DNA of 64,000 nucleotides from Streptomyces formicae (GCF_002556545.1 NZ_CP022685.1:3100001-3164000), one strand, 5' to 3'; shown: positions 8,297-18,977, counted from the stretch's first letter. Numbers and translations are program-made. The notes: generated by a model from the letters alone, not told the origin.

Positions 8297-9550
8297 TCAT
8301 GTCAGGCCGCCCAGGGACACCGGGGCGAGGGGCAGCACCGCCGACACCATGAAGCCCCCGTCGGGCCGGGGCCCCGCCTCCAGGGTCCCGCCGACCGTGC
8401 GGGCCCGCTCGCGCATCCCGACGAGCCCGAACCCCGGCGCGTGGGAGGGGGCTCGGGCGCCGACGCCGTCGTCGGTGACCGTCACGTTCAGCGCGGCGTC
8501 CGCGACGCGCACCGCGACCCGGACGGTGAGGTCGGGTCCCGCGTGCCGTACGGCGTTGGTGAGCGCCTCCTGCACGATGCGGTAGGCGGCCGCCCCTACC
8601 ACGGGCGGCGCGTCGCAGGCGGTGACCGAGAGGTCCACCTCGGCGCCCGCCGTGCGGGCCGCCTCCGCGAGGTCGGGCAGCCCGTCGAGCCCGGGCAGCG
8701 GCCCCCTGGCCTCGTCGTCGGCGCCTTCGGCCCCCGACCTCAACACCTCAAGAGTGGCGCGGAGTTCGCCCCGCGCGCTGCGGCAGGTCTCAGCGACGTC
8801 GTCCAGCGCCTTGGCGACGGCCGCCCGGTCGAGGCGGTCGGGGTCGGCGGTCAGGACGTGCGCGGCCACCGACGTCTGGACGCCGACCAGGGTGATGCTG
8901 TGCGCGAGCAGGTCGTGCAGGTCGCGGGCGACCCGCAGCCGCTCCTCCGCGACCCTGCGCCTGGCCTCCTCCTCGCGGGTGCGCTCCGCGCGCACGGCCC
9001 GTTCCAGGACGGAGGCGACGTACTGCCGGTGCATGCGCACGTACACGCCGAGCAGCAGGAACGCCACGATCCAGCCGGATATCCGCAGCGACTCCGCGCC
9101 CTCGGCCATCCCTTCGGAGAACTTCAGGCTGAGCATCACGGTGAGCACGCTCGCGCCGACGAGGACGGCGTACAGCGGGCGGCGGCGCGAGGCGACCGTG
9201 TAGAGGGCGCACATCGAGACCGCCATGGGGGCGGTGTGGTTGACGTCGAGCAGGTGGTACGACATCAGGATCGCGATCAGCGCGAGCATGACGCCGAGCG
9301 GCGCGCGCCGCCGCCACACGATGACGACGTGGGCCGCGACGAGCAGCGACCAGCCCGCCACGCCCGGCGGCTCGCCGTTGTCGCGCACGACGCCGACGAC
9401 GGCGCCGCTGCTCGCGAACATCACCAGGGCGAACAGCACGTCGGTGCGGAGCCTGCCCGCGGGCCCCGGCATGCCGGCCACCCGCTCGACCAGGCGGGGT
9501 CGCACCGCGTCGGAAAGAGTCCTCGCGTCCACCGCCTCATCTTCGGGCAC
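8297..9550 (-). CDS. Sensor histidine kinase, HisKA_3 (NarX/DesK-like) family
   Basis: About 417 residues. The first about 170 residues hold several hydrophobic segments (LFALVMFASSGAVVGVV, WSLLVAAHVVIVW, VMLALIAILMSYHLL and others), so an integral-membrane sensor with very short loops. The dimerisation/phosphoacceptor helix carries ARDLHDLLAHS near residue 208. The ATPase domain has QEALTNAVRHAG, VTDDGVGA and GFGLVGMRERARTVGG. The GTG at 9550 is placed after GGAGG, but this Shine-Dalgarno is buried in a 12-bp stem; internal starts at 9532 (GTG) or 9472 (ATG) are possible. The stimulus is unknown; envelope stress is common for this architecture. Confidence 0.93.
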   Translation of the reverse strand: MPEDEAVDARTLSDAVRPRLVERVAGMPGPAGRLRTDVLFALVMFASSGAVVGVVRDNGEPPGVAGWSLLVAAHVVIVWRRRAPLGVMLALIAILMSYHLLDVNHTAPMAVSMCALYTVASRRRPLYAVLVGASVLTVMLSLKFSEGMAEGAESLRISGWIVAFLLLGVYVRMHRQYVASVLERAVRAERTREEEARRRVAEERLRVARDLHDLLAHSITLVGVQTSVAAHVLTADPDRLDRAAVAKALDDVAETCRSARGELRATLEVLRSGAEGADDEARGPLPGLDGLPDLAEAARTAGAEVDLSVTACDAPPVVGAAAYRIVQEALTNAVRHAGPDLTVRVAVRVADAALNVTVTDDGVGARAPSHAPGFGLVGMRERARTVGGTLEAGPRPDGGFMVSAVLPLAPVSLGGLT

Positions 9551-9552
9551 GC

Positions 9553-9582
9553 GGGTGCCCCTCCGGGAGGGGAGGGGCACCC
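9553..9582 (-). promoter_or_regulatory. 12-bp stem-loop that encloses the kinase ribosome-binding site
   Basis: GGGTGCCCCTCC (9553-9564) and GGAGGGGCACCC (9571-9582) pair perfectly over 12 bp with a 6-nt loop. It lies between the MMPL stop (9595) and the kinase GTG (9550). On the transcript the GGAGG used by the kinase is within the downstream arm, so it can act as terminator of the MMPL gene, as a translation lock, or both. Confidence 0.65.
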
Positions 9583-9594
9583 TGGGCGGGCGGG

Positions 9595-11694
9595 TCAAGG
9601 CGTCGGCACCCGTACGGGATCGGGCCGTGGCTCGGCCGCCGCCTGCGGCCTGGACAGCGCGCCGGGCCACCACACCTTCCTGCCGAGCGCCACGCTCGCG
9701 CTCGTCACCAGGTACGTACGCACCAGGAACGTGTCGAGCAGCACGCCGACCGCGATGACGAAGCCCAGTTCGACGAGTTGGACCAGCGGCATGTTGGTGA
9801 GCACGGCGAACGTCGCGGCGAGCACGAGGCCCGCGGAGGCGATGACGCCACCGGTGGTGCGCAGTGCGGTGAGCGCGGCCGTCCCCGGTGCGGCCCCGTT
9901 CAAGCACTCCTCACGCATCCGGTGCATCAGGAAGATCCCGTAGTCGACCCCGAGTGCGACGAGGAAGACGAACGAGAGGAGCCCGAGCCCCGGGTCGGTG
10001 CCGTCGAACCCGAAGAGCGGTTCGAAGACGAGCCCCGCGATGCCGAGCGAGGCGCCCCAGACGGCGACCACGGCGCCGAGCAGCAGCAGCGGTGCGACGA
10101 GGCTGCGGAGCAGGGCGACGAGGATCAGGAGCACGGCGGCGAGCACCAGCGGCACCACGATCGTTCGGTCCCGCGCGTTGGTGTCCTTCAGGTCGAGCTG
10201 CTGGGCGCTCGACCCGCCCACGTACGATCCGTCGAGTCCGTCCCGCAGTGCCTCGATGGTGGCGGTCTCCCCCGCCGACTCGGGCGGCGCGGACGCGAAG
10301 ACGGAGATCTCCGTCCACCCCTCGGCCGTACGCCCCCGCTCCGCGCTCGCGACGCCCTCGGTGTCCCGGATCCCGGCGAGCGAGTCGGCGGCCCGCGCGG
10401 CCGGGGTCATCACGGTGATGGGCTGGGTGCCCTGTTCCAAATAGGCGGCGGCGACGGTCTCCATGGCCGCCACGGAGTCCGGCTTCTCGGTGAAGGAGTC
10501 CTCCTGCTTGAGCGCGCCCGGCAGGTTGAACGCGCCGAGCGCGAGCGCCCCGAGCAGCACGGCGCCGCTCGCGAGCACGGTGAGCGGCCGTCGCCCCGCC
10601 GAACTCCCCATCGCCGCGAAGAGGCTCCGCCGCTGCGTGACCGCGCTGCCGAAGGCGGGCACGAGCGGCCAGAACACGCGCCGCCCGAGCAGGACGAGGA
10701 TCGCGGGCAGCAGCGTCAGCATCGTGGCGAGCGCGCAGAGCACCCCGACGGTGCCGAGCGGCCCCATGCCCCTGCTGCTGTTGAGGTCGGCGGCGAGCAG
10801 GCAGAGCAGGCCCGCGGCGACGGTCCCCGACGAGGCGAGCACGGCGGGCCCGCAGCCGCGCAGGGCGGCAGCCATGGCGTCGTAGGGCCGCTCGATCCTC
10901 CGCAGCTCCTCGCGGTAGCGGGAGACGATGAGCAGCGCGTAGTCGGTGCCCGCGCCGAACACGAGGATGGTCATGACGCCCGAGCTCTGCCCGGTGACGG
11001 CGGTCCCGAAGGTCTGGTGGAGTCCGTAGGCGACGCCCATCGCGAAGTAGTCCGCGATCCCCGCGACGGCGAGCGGCACGAGCCACAGGAACGGGCTGCG
11101 GTAGATCAGGATGAGCAGCAGTGCGACGACCCCGGCGGTGGTATAGAGCAGCGGCCCGCCCAGCGAGTTGTAGACCTCCCCCGCGTCGGTGTCGAGCGCC
11201 CCCGCCCCGCCGACGTCGACGCTCAACCCGCCCGTGCCCCGGGCGACTTCGCGCACGCTCTCGACGAGCGCGTCCCGCTTGTCCTCGTCCTGGCCCGGCT
11301 CGGTGGTGGCGACCGGGTAGATGAGGGTGGTGCCGTCATCGGAGGGCACGCCCTTGGGTTCCGCGACGAGCTCGTGGGCAGCGGCCACCTCGCCGACCTG
11401 CTCGTCCGCGAGGCTCCGGTCGGCGGCGGTGAGCCCGCCGTCCCTGTGGTAGACGAACACCAGCTCGGTGGCCTCGCCCCCCGGCAACTGGTCCTGGATC
11501 TCGGCGACTTCGGTGGAGTCGGCGCTCGCGGGCAGGTAGTCGACGGGCCGGTCCTTCTGCACGTCGGCGAGTTTCGCCGCGAACGGCGAGGCGAGCGCGA
11601 GGACGACGACCCACATCCCCAGGAACACCCAGGGCACCACGCGCCTGCTGCGCCCCGGCGGCGCTCCGGTCCTTACGGTCTGTGCGGCCCCCAT
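9595..11694 (-). CDS. MMPL/RND family membrane transporter
   Basis: About 699 residues with two MMPL repeats. Helix 1 follows a basic N-terminus (residues 20-40); a large extracytoplasmic loop (about 45-165) precedes helices 2-6, then a second large loop (about 380-500) and helices 8-12. Characteristic segments include FGAGTDYALLIVSRYREEL in the first half and the equivalent VALGVDYGIFLMHRMREE in the second, the paired GxxxDY motifs of this family used for proton coupling. Actinobacterial homologues export lipids, siderophores or antibiotics. ATG at 11694 follows GAAGGAGA by 6 nt and is preferred over the in-frame codon at 11733. The two-component pair follows immediately downstream on the same strand. 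Confidence 0.92.
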   Translation of the reverse strand: MGAAQTVRTGAPPGRSRRVVPWVFLGMWVVVLALASPFAAKLADVQKDRPVDYLPASADSTEVAEIQDQLPGGEATELVFVYHRDGGLTAADRSLADEQVGEVAAAHELVAEPKGVPSDDGTTLIYPVATTEPGQDEDKRDALVESVREVARGTGGLSVDVGGAGALDTDAGEVYNSLGGPLLYTTAGVVALLLILIYRSPFLWLVPLAVAGIADYFAMGVAYGLHQTFGTAVTGQSSGVMTILVFGAGTDYALLIVSRYREELRRIERPYDAMAAALRGCGPAVLASSGTVAAGLLCLLAADLNSSRGMGPLGTVGVLCALATMLTLLPAILVLLGRRVFWPLVPAFGSAVTQRRSLFAAMGSSAGRRPLTVLASGAVLLGALALGAFNLPGALKQEDSFTEKPDSVAAMETVAAAYLEQGTQPITVMTPAARAADSLAGIRDTEGVASAERGRTAEGWTEISVFASAPPESAGETATIEALRDGLDGSYVGGSSAQQLDLKDTNARDRTIVVPLVLAAVLLILVALLRSLVAPLLLLGAVVAVWGASLGIAGLVFEPLFGFDGTDPGLGLLSFVFLVALGVDYGIFLMHRMREECLNGAAPGTAALTALRTTGGVIASAGLVLAATFAVLTNMPLVQLVELGFVIAVGVLLDTFLVRTYLVTSASVALGRKVWWPGALSRPQAAAEPRPDPVRVPTP

Positions 11695-11818
11695 GACGGG
11701 TCTCCTTCGGCAGGGCTGACTGTTCGGGGTCAACCCTTCCGGTGGCGGGGCGCCGATCCGTCGGACGTGGGAGCGAGTTGGGGCGTACGGCGTGGGGAGG
11801 CCGGGGCCGGTGATTACT

Positions 11819-11837
11819 CCCGGCGGAGTACGCCGGG
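11819..11837 (-). terminator. Hairpin terminator after the TerB-like gene
   Basis: Seven-bp stem CCCGGCG (11819-11825) / CGCCGGG (11831-11837) with a 5-nt loop, six bases past the stop of the TerB-like gene and before the MMPL gene. Confidence 0.5.
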
Positions 11838-11842
11838 GGTGC

Positions 11843-12583
11843 TCAGGACGGCGTCCGCGCCGCCACCAGGAGCCGGGCCACGTCGTCCGTGCCGATCGTC
11901 AGCGCGCACCCCGCCGTGCTGAGCACGTCGCGCTCCGCGGGGGTGTAGGGCCCGTCGGCGAGGGCGATCCGCGCGCCCTGGAGGAGCAGCGCCTCGCGGC
12001 CCGCGGGGGCGAGGTGCGGGGCGAGCGGGCCGAGTGCCTCGTGCAGTTCGATGGCGAGGCCGGGGACGGCGGGGCCGCAGTCGGGCTCGGTGGCGCGCCC
12101 GGTGTCGGCGGCGAGCGCGTCGACGAGGGCGCCGAGCTGTTCCCGGGTGCAGTCGTCGAAGCCCGCGCCGCGCAGGGTGCCGACGGCGGTCTCCAGGGTG
12201 GTGCGCGAGGCGGCGCCGCCGGTGGACAGGACGGCGAGGACGACGGTGTGGACGGCGTCGCGGAGCATCGCGGAGAGCCGGGTGGTGGTGGGGTGGTCGA
12301 GGACGTCGGGGTCGAACAGGTCCTGGCAGGCGGCGCACCGGATGACGGGGCCCGCGCTGCCGCGCGGCACGAGGGGCAGGCCGAGCAGGACGAAGCGGCG
12401 CCGCCCGGTGAGCCGCTGGTAGTTGCGGTCGCCGCCGCAGGCGGGACAGAAGAACTCGCCGTCGCCGACGCAGTCCCAGGCGGTGTTCATGCCGATCACG
12501 CGCCTGAAGAGGGCATGGCCGCGTGTGACGGGCCTGCCGCAGATGCGCGTTTTCCGGCCGTTTCGTCCCCGAGCTGGCAGCAC
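11843..12583 (-). CDS. TerB-like protein with N-terminal zinc ribbon
   Basis: About 246 residues. Two CxxC knuckles, CPAC at 46-49 and CAAC at 83-86, form a zinc ribbon separated by a short beta segment. The remaining about 150 residues are helical and resemble the TerB/DjlA-type acidic helical domain annotated in Streptomyces as tellurite-resistance TerB family, ending in ALADGPYTPAERDVLSTAG, a TerB-like motif. The GTG at 12583 is chosen because GGAGG lies 6 nt upstream. Function in Streptomyces is not established; a role in metal or envelope stress is only a family-level guess. No ter-cluster genes adjoin it. Confidence 0.8.
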   Translation of the reverse strand: MLPARGRNGRKTRICGRPVTRGHALFRRVIGMNTAWDCVGDGEFFCPACGGDRNYQRLTGRRRFVLLGLPLVPRGSAGPVIRCAACQDLFDPDVLDHPTTTRLSAMLRDAVHTVVLAVLSTGGAASRTTLETAVGTLRGAGFDDCTREQLGALVDALAADTGRATEPDCGPAVPGLAIELHEALGPLAPHLAPAGREALLLQGARIALADGPYTPAERDVLSTAGCALTIGTDDVARLLVAARTPS

Positions 12584-12702
12584 CACGCACCTCCGTAACT
12601 CCCCGGCTGCATTGCCGCGTTGGCGTGATGTTAGCCACATTGATGATGCGGCGTCAGCACCTCGCACAGGAGATCGAGCGGGACATGGCCGGGAGACGAC
12701 GA

Positions 12703-12733
12703 CGCCCCGCCCGCCTGATCGGCGGGCGGGGCG
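12703..12733 (-). terminator. Strong hairpin terminator of leuA
   Basis: A perfect 13-bp stem CGCCCCGCCCGCC (12703-12715) / GGCGGGCGGGGCG (12721-12733) with a 5-nt loop, 21 nt beyond the leuA stop. Confidence 0.75.
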
Positions 12734-12754
12734 GGAAAAGCGCCGGTGAGAGGG

Positions 12755-14674
<1,920 letters not shown>

Positions 14675-14787
14675 TCAGATTCAGGCCAAAAGGTGCGGTA
14701 TCCCACGGAGACGGTCAGGAAGGGGTCACCTTGCGGCCCCCGAATACCTCTATTTCACTAATCATGGTTGCAGGTAGTGACAGCGGC

Positions 14788-15888
14788 ATGACCCAGTGCC
14801 ACATTGCCGCCATGACCGCCAACCCAGCGGGCTTCGAGCCCGTTTTCTGCAGCATCGTGCCGCCGCACGTCCTGGACACCCTCGCCCAGAGCCAGGACCC
14901 GGCACTCGCCGCTCCCGCCCGCCGCACCCTCCAGCGGGACGCCTTCGAGCGCACCCAGCGCCGCCTGACGACCGTCGTCGGCGCACCCAGCGTGACCCCG
15001 CCCAAGGAAGCCGTCGCGGACAAGCCGCACCGCACCATCTACGACGCCAGGCACCGCACGGAGCTGCCGGGCCGCAAGGTGCGCGGCGAGGGCGACAAGC
15101 CCGGCAAGGACGCCACCGTCAACCGCGCGTACGCGGGCCTGGGCGCGACCTTCGAGCTCTACCAGAAGACCTACGCGCGCAACTCCATCGACGGCAGCGG
15201 CCTGCCGCTGAACGCCACCGTGCACTACTCCGAGGAGTACAACAACGCCTTCTGGAACGGCGAGCAGATGGTGTTCGGCGACGGTGACGGCGAGATCTTC
15301 CTCGACTTCACCATCCCGGTCGACGTCATCGGCCACGAGCTGACGCACGGCGTCACGCAGTACACCGCGAACCTCACGTACTTCGGGCAGCCCGGCGCCC
15401 TGAACGAGTCCCTTTCGGACGTCTTCGGTTCGATGATCAAGCAGTACACGCTCGGCCAGACCTCCCAGGAGGCCGACTGGCTGATCGGCGCGGGCCTGCT
15501 CGCCCCGCGCGTGACCGGCAAGGCCCTGCGCTCCATGAAGGAGCCGGGCACCGCGTACGACGACGACGTGCTCGGCAAGGACCCGCAGCCCGCCGACATG
15601 GACCACTACGTCAGGACGGGCCGCGACAACGGCGGCGTGCACATCAACTCCGGCATCCCCAACCGCGCCTTCTACCTGGTCTCCGAGGCCCTCGGCGGCC
15701 ACTCCTGGGAGCGCGCGGGCGAGATCTGGTACGCCGTCCTGACCGGCGGCGAGCTGGCGCAGGACGCCTCGTTCAGCGACTTCGCGAAGCTGACGGTAGC
15801 CGCGGCGCGCGCGAAGTACGGCGACGGCGACGAGCTCAAGGCCGTCATCGACGCGTGGTCCACGGTCAAGGTCCCCGCCACCGACTGA
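14788..15888 (+). CDS. M4-family (protealysin-like) neutral metalloprotease
   Basis: Zinc endopeptidase of thermolysin type, about 366 residues. Active site HELTH near residue 183 (zinc ligands and catalytic glutamate), third ligand in GALNESLSDVFGS near 206, and the substrate/catalytic His region DNGGVHINSGIPN. There is no secretion signal; instead a short N-terminal propeptide carries CSIVPPHVLDTLA, which matches the protealysin-type precursor rather than the long FTP propeptide, so it is probably cytoplasmic or non-classically released. Starts at 14764, 14788 and 14812 are all possible; none has a strong ribosome site. The emfourin-like inhibitor gene follows at 15933. Confidence 0.93.
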   Translation: MTQCHIAAMTANPAGFEPVFCSIVPPHVLDTLAQSQDPALAAPARRTLQRDAFERTQRRLTTVVGAPSVTPPKEAVADKPHRTIYDARHRTELPGRKVRGEGDKPGKDATVNRAYAGLGATFELYQKTYARNSIDGSGLPLNATVHYSEEYNNAFWNGEQMVFGDGDGEIFLDFTIPVDVIGHELTHGVTQYTANLTYFGQPGALNESLSDVFGSMIKQYTLGQTSQEADWLIGAGLLAPRVTGKALRSMKEPGTAYDDDVLGKDPQPADMDHYVRTGRDNGGVHINSGIPNRAFYLVSEALGGHSWERAGEIWYAVLTGGELAQDASFSDFAKLTVAAARAKYGDGDELKAVIDAWSTVKVPATD

Positions 15889-15898
15889 CGGACGTGCT

Positions 15899-15916
15899 AC
15901 CGGCCGGACGGCCGGT
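15899..15916 (+). terminator. Hairpin between protease and inhibitor genes
   Basis: ACCGGCC / GGCCGGT stem of 7 bp with a GGAC loop, just past the protease stop and 17 nt before the inhibitor start. It could reduce, rather than block, read-through and so set the protease:inhibitor ratio. Confidence 0.4.
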
Positions 15917-15932
15917 GGAGTAGACAGGACCC

Positions 15933-16199
15933 ATGCGTATCCAGGTGAAGCGCACGGGAGGGTTCGCGGGCATCGACCGGCACGCCGAGGTGGACACCTC
16001 GACGCTGGCCGATGCCCCCGAATGGCACGCCCTGGCCGAACAGGCCATGGCCGAGGGCCGGAGCACCCCGCCGATAGGGGTGCCGGACGGCTTCAACTAC
16101 CAGCTGACCGTGGACGGGAAGACGGTGTACTGCTCGGACCCCCGGCTCAGCGAGCCGCAGCGCAAGCTGATCTCGCGGGTCCTGAAGGAGGGTGCGTAA
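15933..16199 (+). CDS. Emfourin-type protealysin inhibitor
   Basis: 88 residues, MRIQVKRTGGFAGIDRHAEV at the start, then VDTSTL, GVPDGFNYQLTVDGKTVYCS and a helical C-terminus. It matches the small emfourin family that inhibits M4 proteases of the protealysin group and is encoded beside them. Located 44 nt after the protease stop on the same strand, consistent with cognate control of intracellular activity. AGGA precedes the ATG. No signal peptide, in agreement with a cytoplasmic partner. Confidence 0.85.
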   Translation: MRIQVKRTGGFAGIDRHAEVDTSTLADAPEWHALAEQAMAEGRSTPPIGVPDGFNYQLTVDGKTVYCSDPRLSEPQRKLISRVLKEGA

Positions 16200-16204
16200 G
16201 GGCG

Positions 16205-16308
16205 CCCCGCAAGGGGCGCGGGGCTGTGACACGCGCGGCTCCGCCGCGTAGGCGCGCCCCGTAAGGGGCGCGGGGAACTGCGCGACCAGCCACAGCGGGC
16301 CCGCAGAT
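16205..16308 (+). repeat. Dispersed repeat copy B, with a partial copy before it
   Basis: The full element is at 16257-16291 and is identical over 35 bp to copy A at 5507-5541; a related partial copy (CCCCGCAAGGGGCGCGGGGC) begins at 16205. It lies after the emfourin gene and probably forms its transcription terminator. Confidence 0.8.
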
Positions 16309-16356
16309 CCCCTAGAAACCTGAGCCCTGTTCATCTTTTTCCCGCACGGCCGTTGA

Positions 16357-16380
16357 CTTCCGTACTCGACAGTACGGAAG
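16357..16380 (+). promoter_or_regulatory. Perfect 10-bp palindrome before the GH1 gene
   Basis: CTTCCGTACT (16357-16366), spacer CGAC, AGTACGGAAG (16371-16380). The right arm ends 9 nt before the ATG and includes the GGAAG that would serve as the ribosome site. A GTTGAC stretch overlaps the left arm. Best read as a repressor operator (LacI- or TetR-like symmetry), although the same bases could fold in RNA and hide the ribosome site. Confidence 0.65.
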
Positions 16381-16389
16381 ATCCCGCCC

Positions 16390-17742
16390 ATGGCAGCGAA
16401 CGCGGCGATACCCCAGTTCCCCCACGACTTCCTGTGGGGCGTGTCCACATCGGCCCACCAGATCGAGGGCGCCGCCGACGAGCGCGGCGCCTCGGTGTGG
16501 GACGCGTTCACCGCCGTCCCCGGCAACGTCAAGGACGGCAGCACGGCCGCCGTCGCCTGCGACCACTACCACCGCTACCGCGAAGACGTCGCGCTCATCA
16601 GGGAGTTGGGCGTCGGCGCCTACCGCTTCTCGGTCTCCTGGCCGCGCGTCCTGCCCACCGGATCCGGCTCGGTGCACACGGCGGGCCTGGACTTCTACGA
16701 CCGCCTCGTCGACGAGCTGTGCGCGTCGGGCATCCGCCCCGTGCCCACCCTCTTCCACTGGGACACCCCGCTGGTGGTGCAGGAGGCGGGCGGCTGGCTG
16801 AAGCGGGAGACGGCCGAGCGGTTCGCCGAGTACGCCGCCGTGGTCGCCGCCAGGCTCGGCGACCGCGTCACCCGGTGGATCACCCTCAACGAACCCGCCG
16901 AACACACCCTGCTCGGCCACGCGCTCGGCCAGCACGCCCCCGGCGAGCGGCTCCTCTTCGACGCGCTGCCCGTCGCCCACCACCAGCTGCTCGCGCACGG
17001 CCTCGCCGTACAGGCGCTGCGCGCGGCGGGCGCGAGTGACATCGGCATCGCCAACTCGCACGGCCCGACCTGGCCCGCCTCGACCGACGCGCAGGACACG
17101 GCGGCGGCCGACTTCTACGACGTCCTGCTCAACCGGCTCTTCGCGGACCCGCTGCTGCTCGGCCACTACCCGGAAGGCATCGGCGAGTTGATGCCCTCGC
17201 CCGACCTGGCGGCGGACCTGCGGACCATCGCGGAGCCGCTCGACTGGTACGGGATCAACTTCTACCAGCCGACGAAGGTGGGCGCCCCGCTCCCCGAAGG
17301 CACCGCCGCCGAGTTCTCCGGCGTCACCCTGCCGCCCGAACTCCCCTTCTCCCCCAGGGAGATCGAGGGCTACCCGGTGACCGACTTCGGCTGGCCGGTG
17401 GTCCCCGACGCGCTCACCGAACTCCTCACCGCCTTCCGCGACCGCTACAAAGAGGCCCTGCCTCCCCTGGTCATCACCGAGAACGGCTGCTCGTACGAGG
17501 GGCTCGACGACCAGGAACGGATCGCCTACCTCGACGGTCATCTCCGGGCGCTGCACCGGGCGTTGGAGGCGGGCGTGGACGTGCGCGGGTACTTCGTCTG
17601 GTCCCTCCTGGACAACTTCGAATGGGCCGAGGGCTACCGGCGGCGCTTCGGCCTCGTCCACGTCGACTACGACACCCTGACCCGCACCCCGAAGGCGTCC
17701 TACCACTGGCTGCGCGAGGCCCTGCGGGCGCAGCGCCCATGA
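16390..17742 (+). CDS. Beta-glucosidase, glycoside hydrolase family 1
   Basis: Retaining beta-glycosidase, 450 residues, no signal peptide, hence acts on imported disaccharides such as cellobiose or aryl-glucosides. The family N-terminal signature FPHDFLWGVSTSAHQIEGA is present. The acid/base glutamate is in TLNEP near residue 166, the nucleophile in VITENG near 363. SLLDNFEWAEGYRRRFGLVHVDY is the conserved C-terminal segment. The stop overlaps the ATG of the following MFS gene (ATGA), so enzyme and transporter are co-translated, probably under control of the palindrome at 16357-16380. Confidence 0.95.
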   Translation: MAANAAIPQFPHDFLWGVSTSAHQIEGAADERGASVWDAFTAVPGNVKDGSTAAVACDHYHRYREDVALIRELGVGAYRFSVSWPRVLPTGSGSVHTAGLDFYDRLVDELCASGIRPVPTLFHWDTPLVVQEAGGWLKRETAERFAEYAAVVAARLGDRVTRWITLNEPAEHTLLGHALGQHAPGERLLFDALPVAHHQLLAHGLAVQALRAAGASDIGIANSHGPTWPASTDAQDTAAADFYDVLLNRLFADPLLLGHYPEGIGELMPSPDLAADLRTIAEPLDWYGINFYQPTKVGAPLPEGTAAEFSGVTLPPELPFSPREIEGYPVTDFGWPVVPDALTELLTAFRDRYKEALPPLVITENGCSYEGLDDQERIAYLDGHLRALHRALEAGVDVRGYFVWSLLDNFEWAEGYRRRFGLVHVDYDTLTRTPKASYHWLREALRAQRP

Positions 17743-18977
17743 CCGACACCGCGCTGCGGGAGCCGACCGAGCGGGTCGGCAGGGGCTGGACCGGCGCCCT
17801 CTCCCTCGCCAACGGCGCGATCTGGGTGGGCTGGTACGGCCCGCTGCAGATCCTCCTCGCCGTCCAGGCGGAGGACCTCGCGCCCGCGGGCACCTCGAAG
17901 GAGACGGTGCTCGCCTGGGTCACGGGCGTCGGCGCGGTGGTGTCCCTGGCCTCGAACCCGCTCTTCGGCGCGCTCTCGGACCGCACGACGTCGCGCCGGG
18001 GCCGCCGCACCCCGTGGATCGTGGCGGGCACGGCGGGCGGCGCGGCCTCCCTGCTGCTGCTCTCCGCCGCGGACTCCCTCTGGTCGATGGCGGCGGGCTG
18101 GTGCCTGGTCCAGCTGACCCTGAACGCCGCCTTCGCCGCGGTCACGGCCGCCGTCCCCGACCGCGTGCCACGCGCCCAGCGCGGCTCGGTCGGCGGCTGG
18201 CTCGGCGCGGCGCAGCTGCTCGGCGTGGTGGTGGGCACGGGGCTCGCGACGGCGGCGGGCGGCACGGTGGCGGGGTACGCGGCGTGCGCGGTCTTCACCG
18301 TCGCGGGCGTGCTCCCCTACGTCGTACGCCACCGCGACCTGCGCCTGGCGCGCGCCGACCGGCCGCCGTGGAACGGGCGGGAGTTCCTCGCGGGCTTCTG
18401 GCTGAGCCCGCGGCGCCACCCCGACCTGGCCTGGGCGTGGCTCACCCGGTTCCTGATCAACGTCAGCAACTCGGTGGTCCTGCTCTACCTGCTGTACTTC
18501 CTGCGCGACAGGATCGGGTACGCGGACCCCGAGCAGGGCGTCCTCGTCCTCACCGCGGTGAACGGCGTGACGATGCTGGCCACCGTCGTGGTCGGCGGCG
18601 CCTGGTCGGACCGGGTGGGCCGCCGCAAGCCCTTCGTGATCTGGTCGGGCTCACTGATGGCGGCGGCGACGGGCCTGCTCGCGCTCTGGCAGACCTGGCC
18701 CGGCGCGATCGTCGCCGCGGCGGTCCTCGGCATCGGCTTCGGCGTCTTCACGTCCGTGGACTTCGCCCTGATGACCGACGTCCTGCCGAAGGCCCTGGAC
18801 CGGGGCAAGGACCTCGGCGTCATCAACATCGCCAACTCCCTGCCCCAGGTCGCGGCCCCGGCGATCGCGGCACCGATCGTGACGTACCTGGGGGGCTACC
18901 GGGTGCTGTACCTGACGGCGGCGGTGGTGGGTCTTGCGGGGGCGGTGCTGGTCCGCCGGATCAAGGGCGTGAGCTGA
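17739..18977 (+). CDS. MFS transporter (SLC45/sugar-type)
   Basis: 412 residues with about 12 membrane helices. The inter-helix motif 2-3 reads GALSDRTTSRRGRRTPWIVAG and is repeated in the second half as GGAWSDRVGRRKPFVIWSG, typical of the GPH/SLC45-like sugar transporters. Coupled by ATGA overlap to the GH1 gene, so uptake of the glycosidase substrate (a beta-glucoside or oligosaccharide) is likely. No lac-type repressor is encoded next to it. Confidence 0.9.
   Translation: MTDTALREPTERVGRGWTGALSLANGAIWVGWYGPLQILLAVQAEDLAPAGTSKETVLAWVTGVGAVVSLASNPLFGALSDRTTSRRGRRTPWIVAGTAGGAASLLLLSAADSLWSMAAGWCLVQLTLNAAFAAVTAAVPDRVPRAQRGSVGGWLGAAQLLGVVVGTGLATAAGGTVAGYAACAVFTVAGVLPYVVRHRDLRLARADRPPWNGREFLAGFWLSPRRHPDLAWAWLTRFLINVSNSVVLLYLLYFLRDRIGYADPEQGVLVLTAVNGVTMLATVVVGGAWSDRVGRRKPFVIWSGSLMAAATGLLALWQTWPGAIVAAAVLGIGFGVFTSVDFALMTDVLPKALDRGKDLGVINIANSLPQVAAPAIAAPIVTYLGGYRVLYLTAAVVGLAGAVLVRRIKGVS

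Noticed and set aside
11843..12583. Tellurite-resistance operon
   Set aside because: Only a distant TerB-like domain with a zinc ribbon is present; no terC, terD or terE genes are near.
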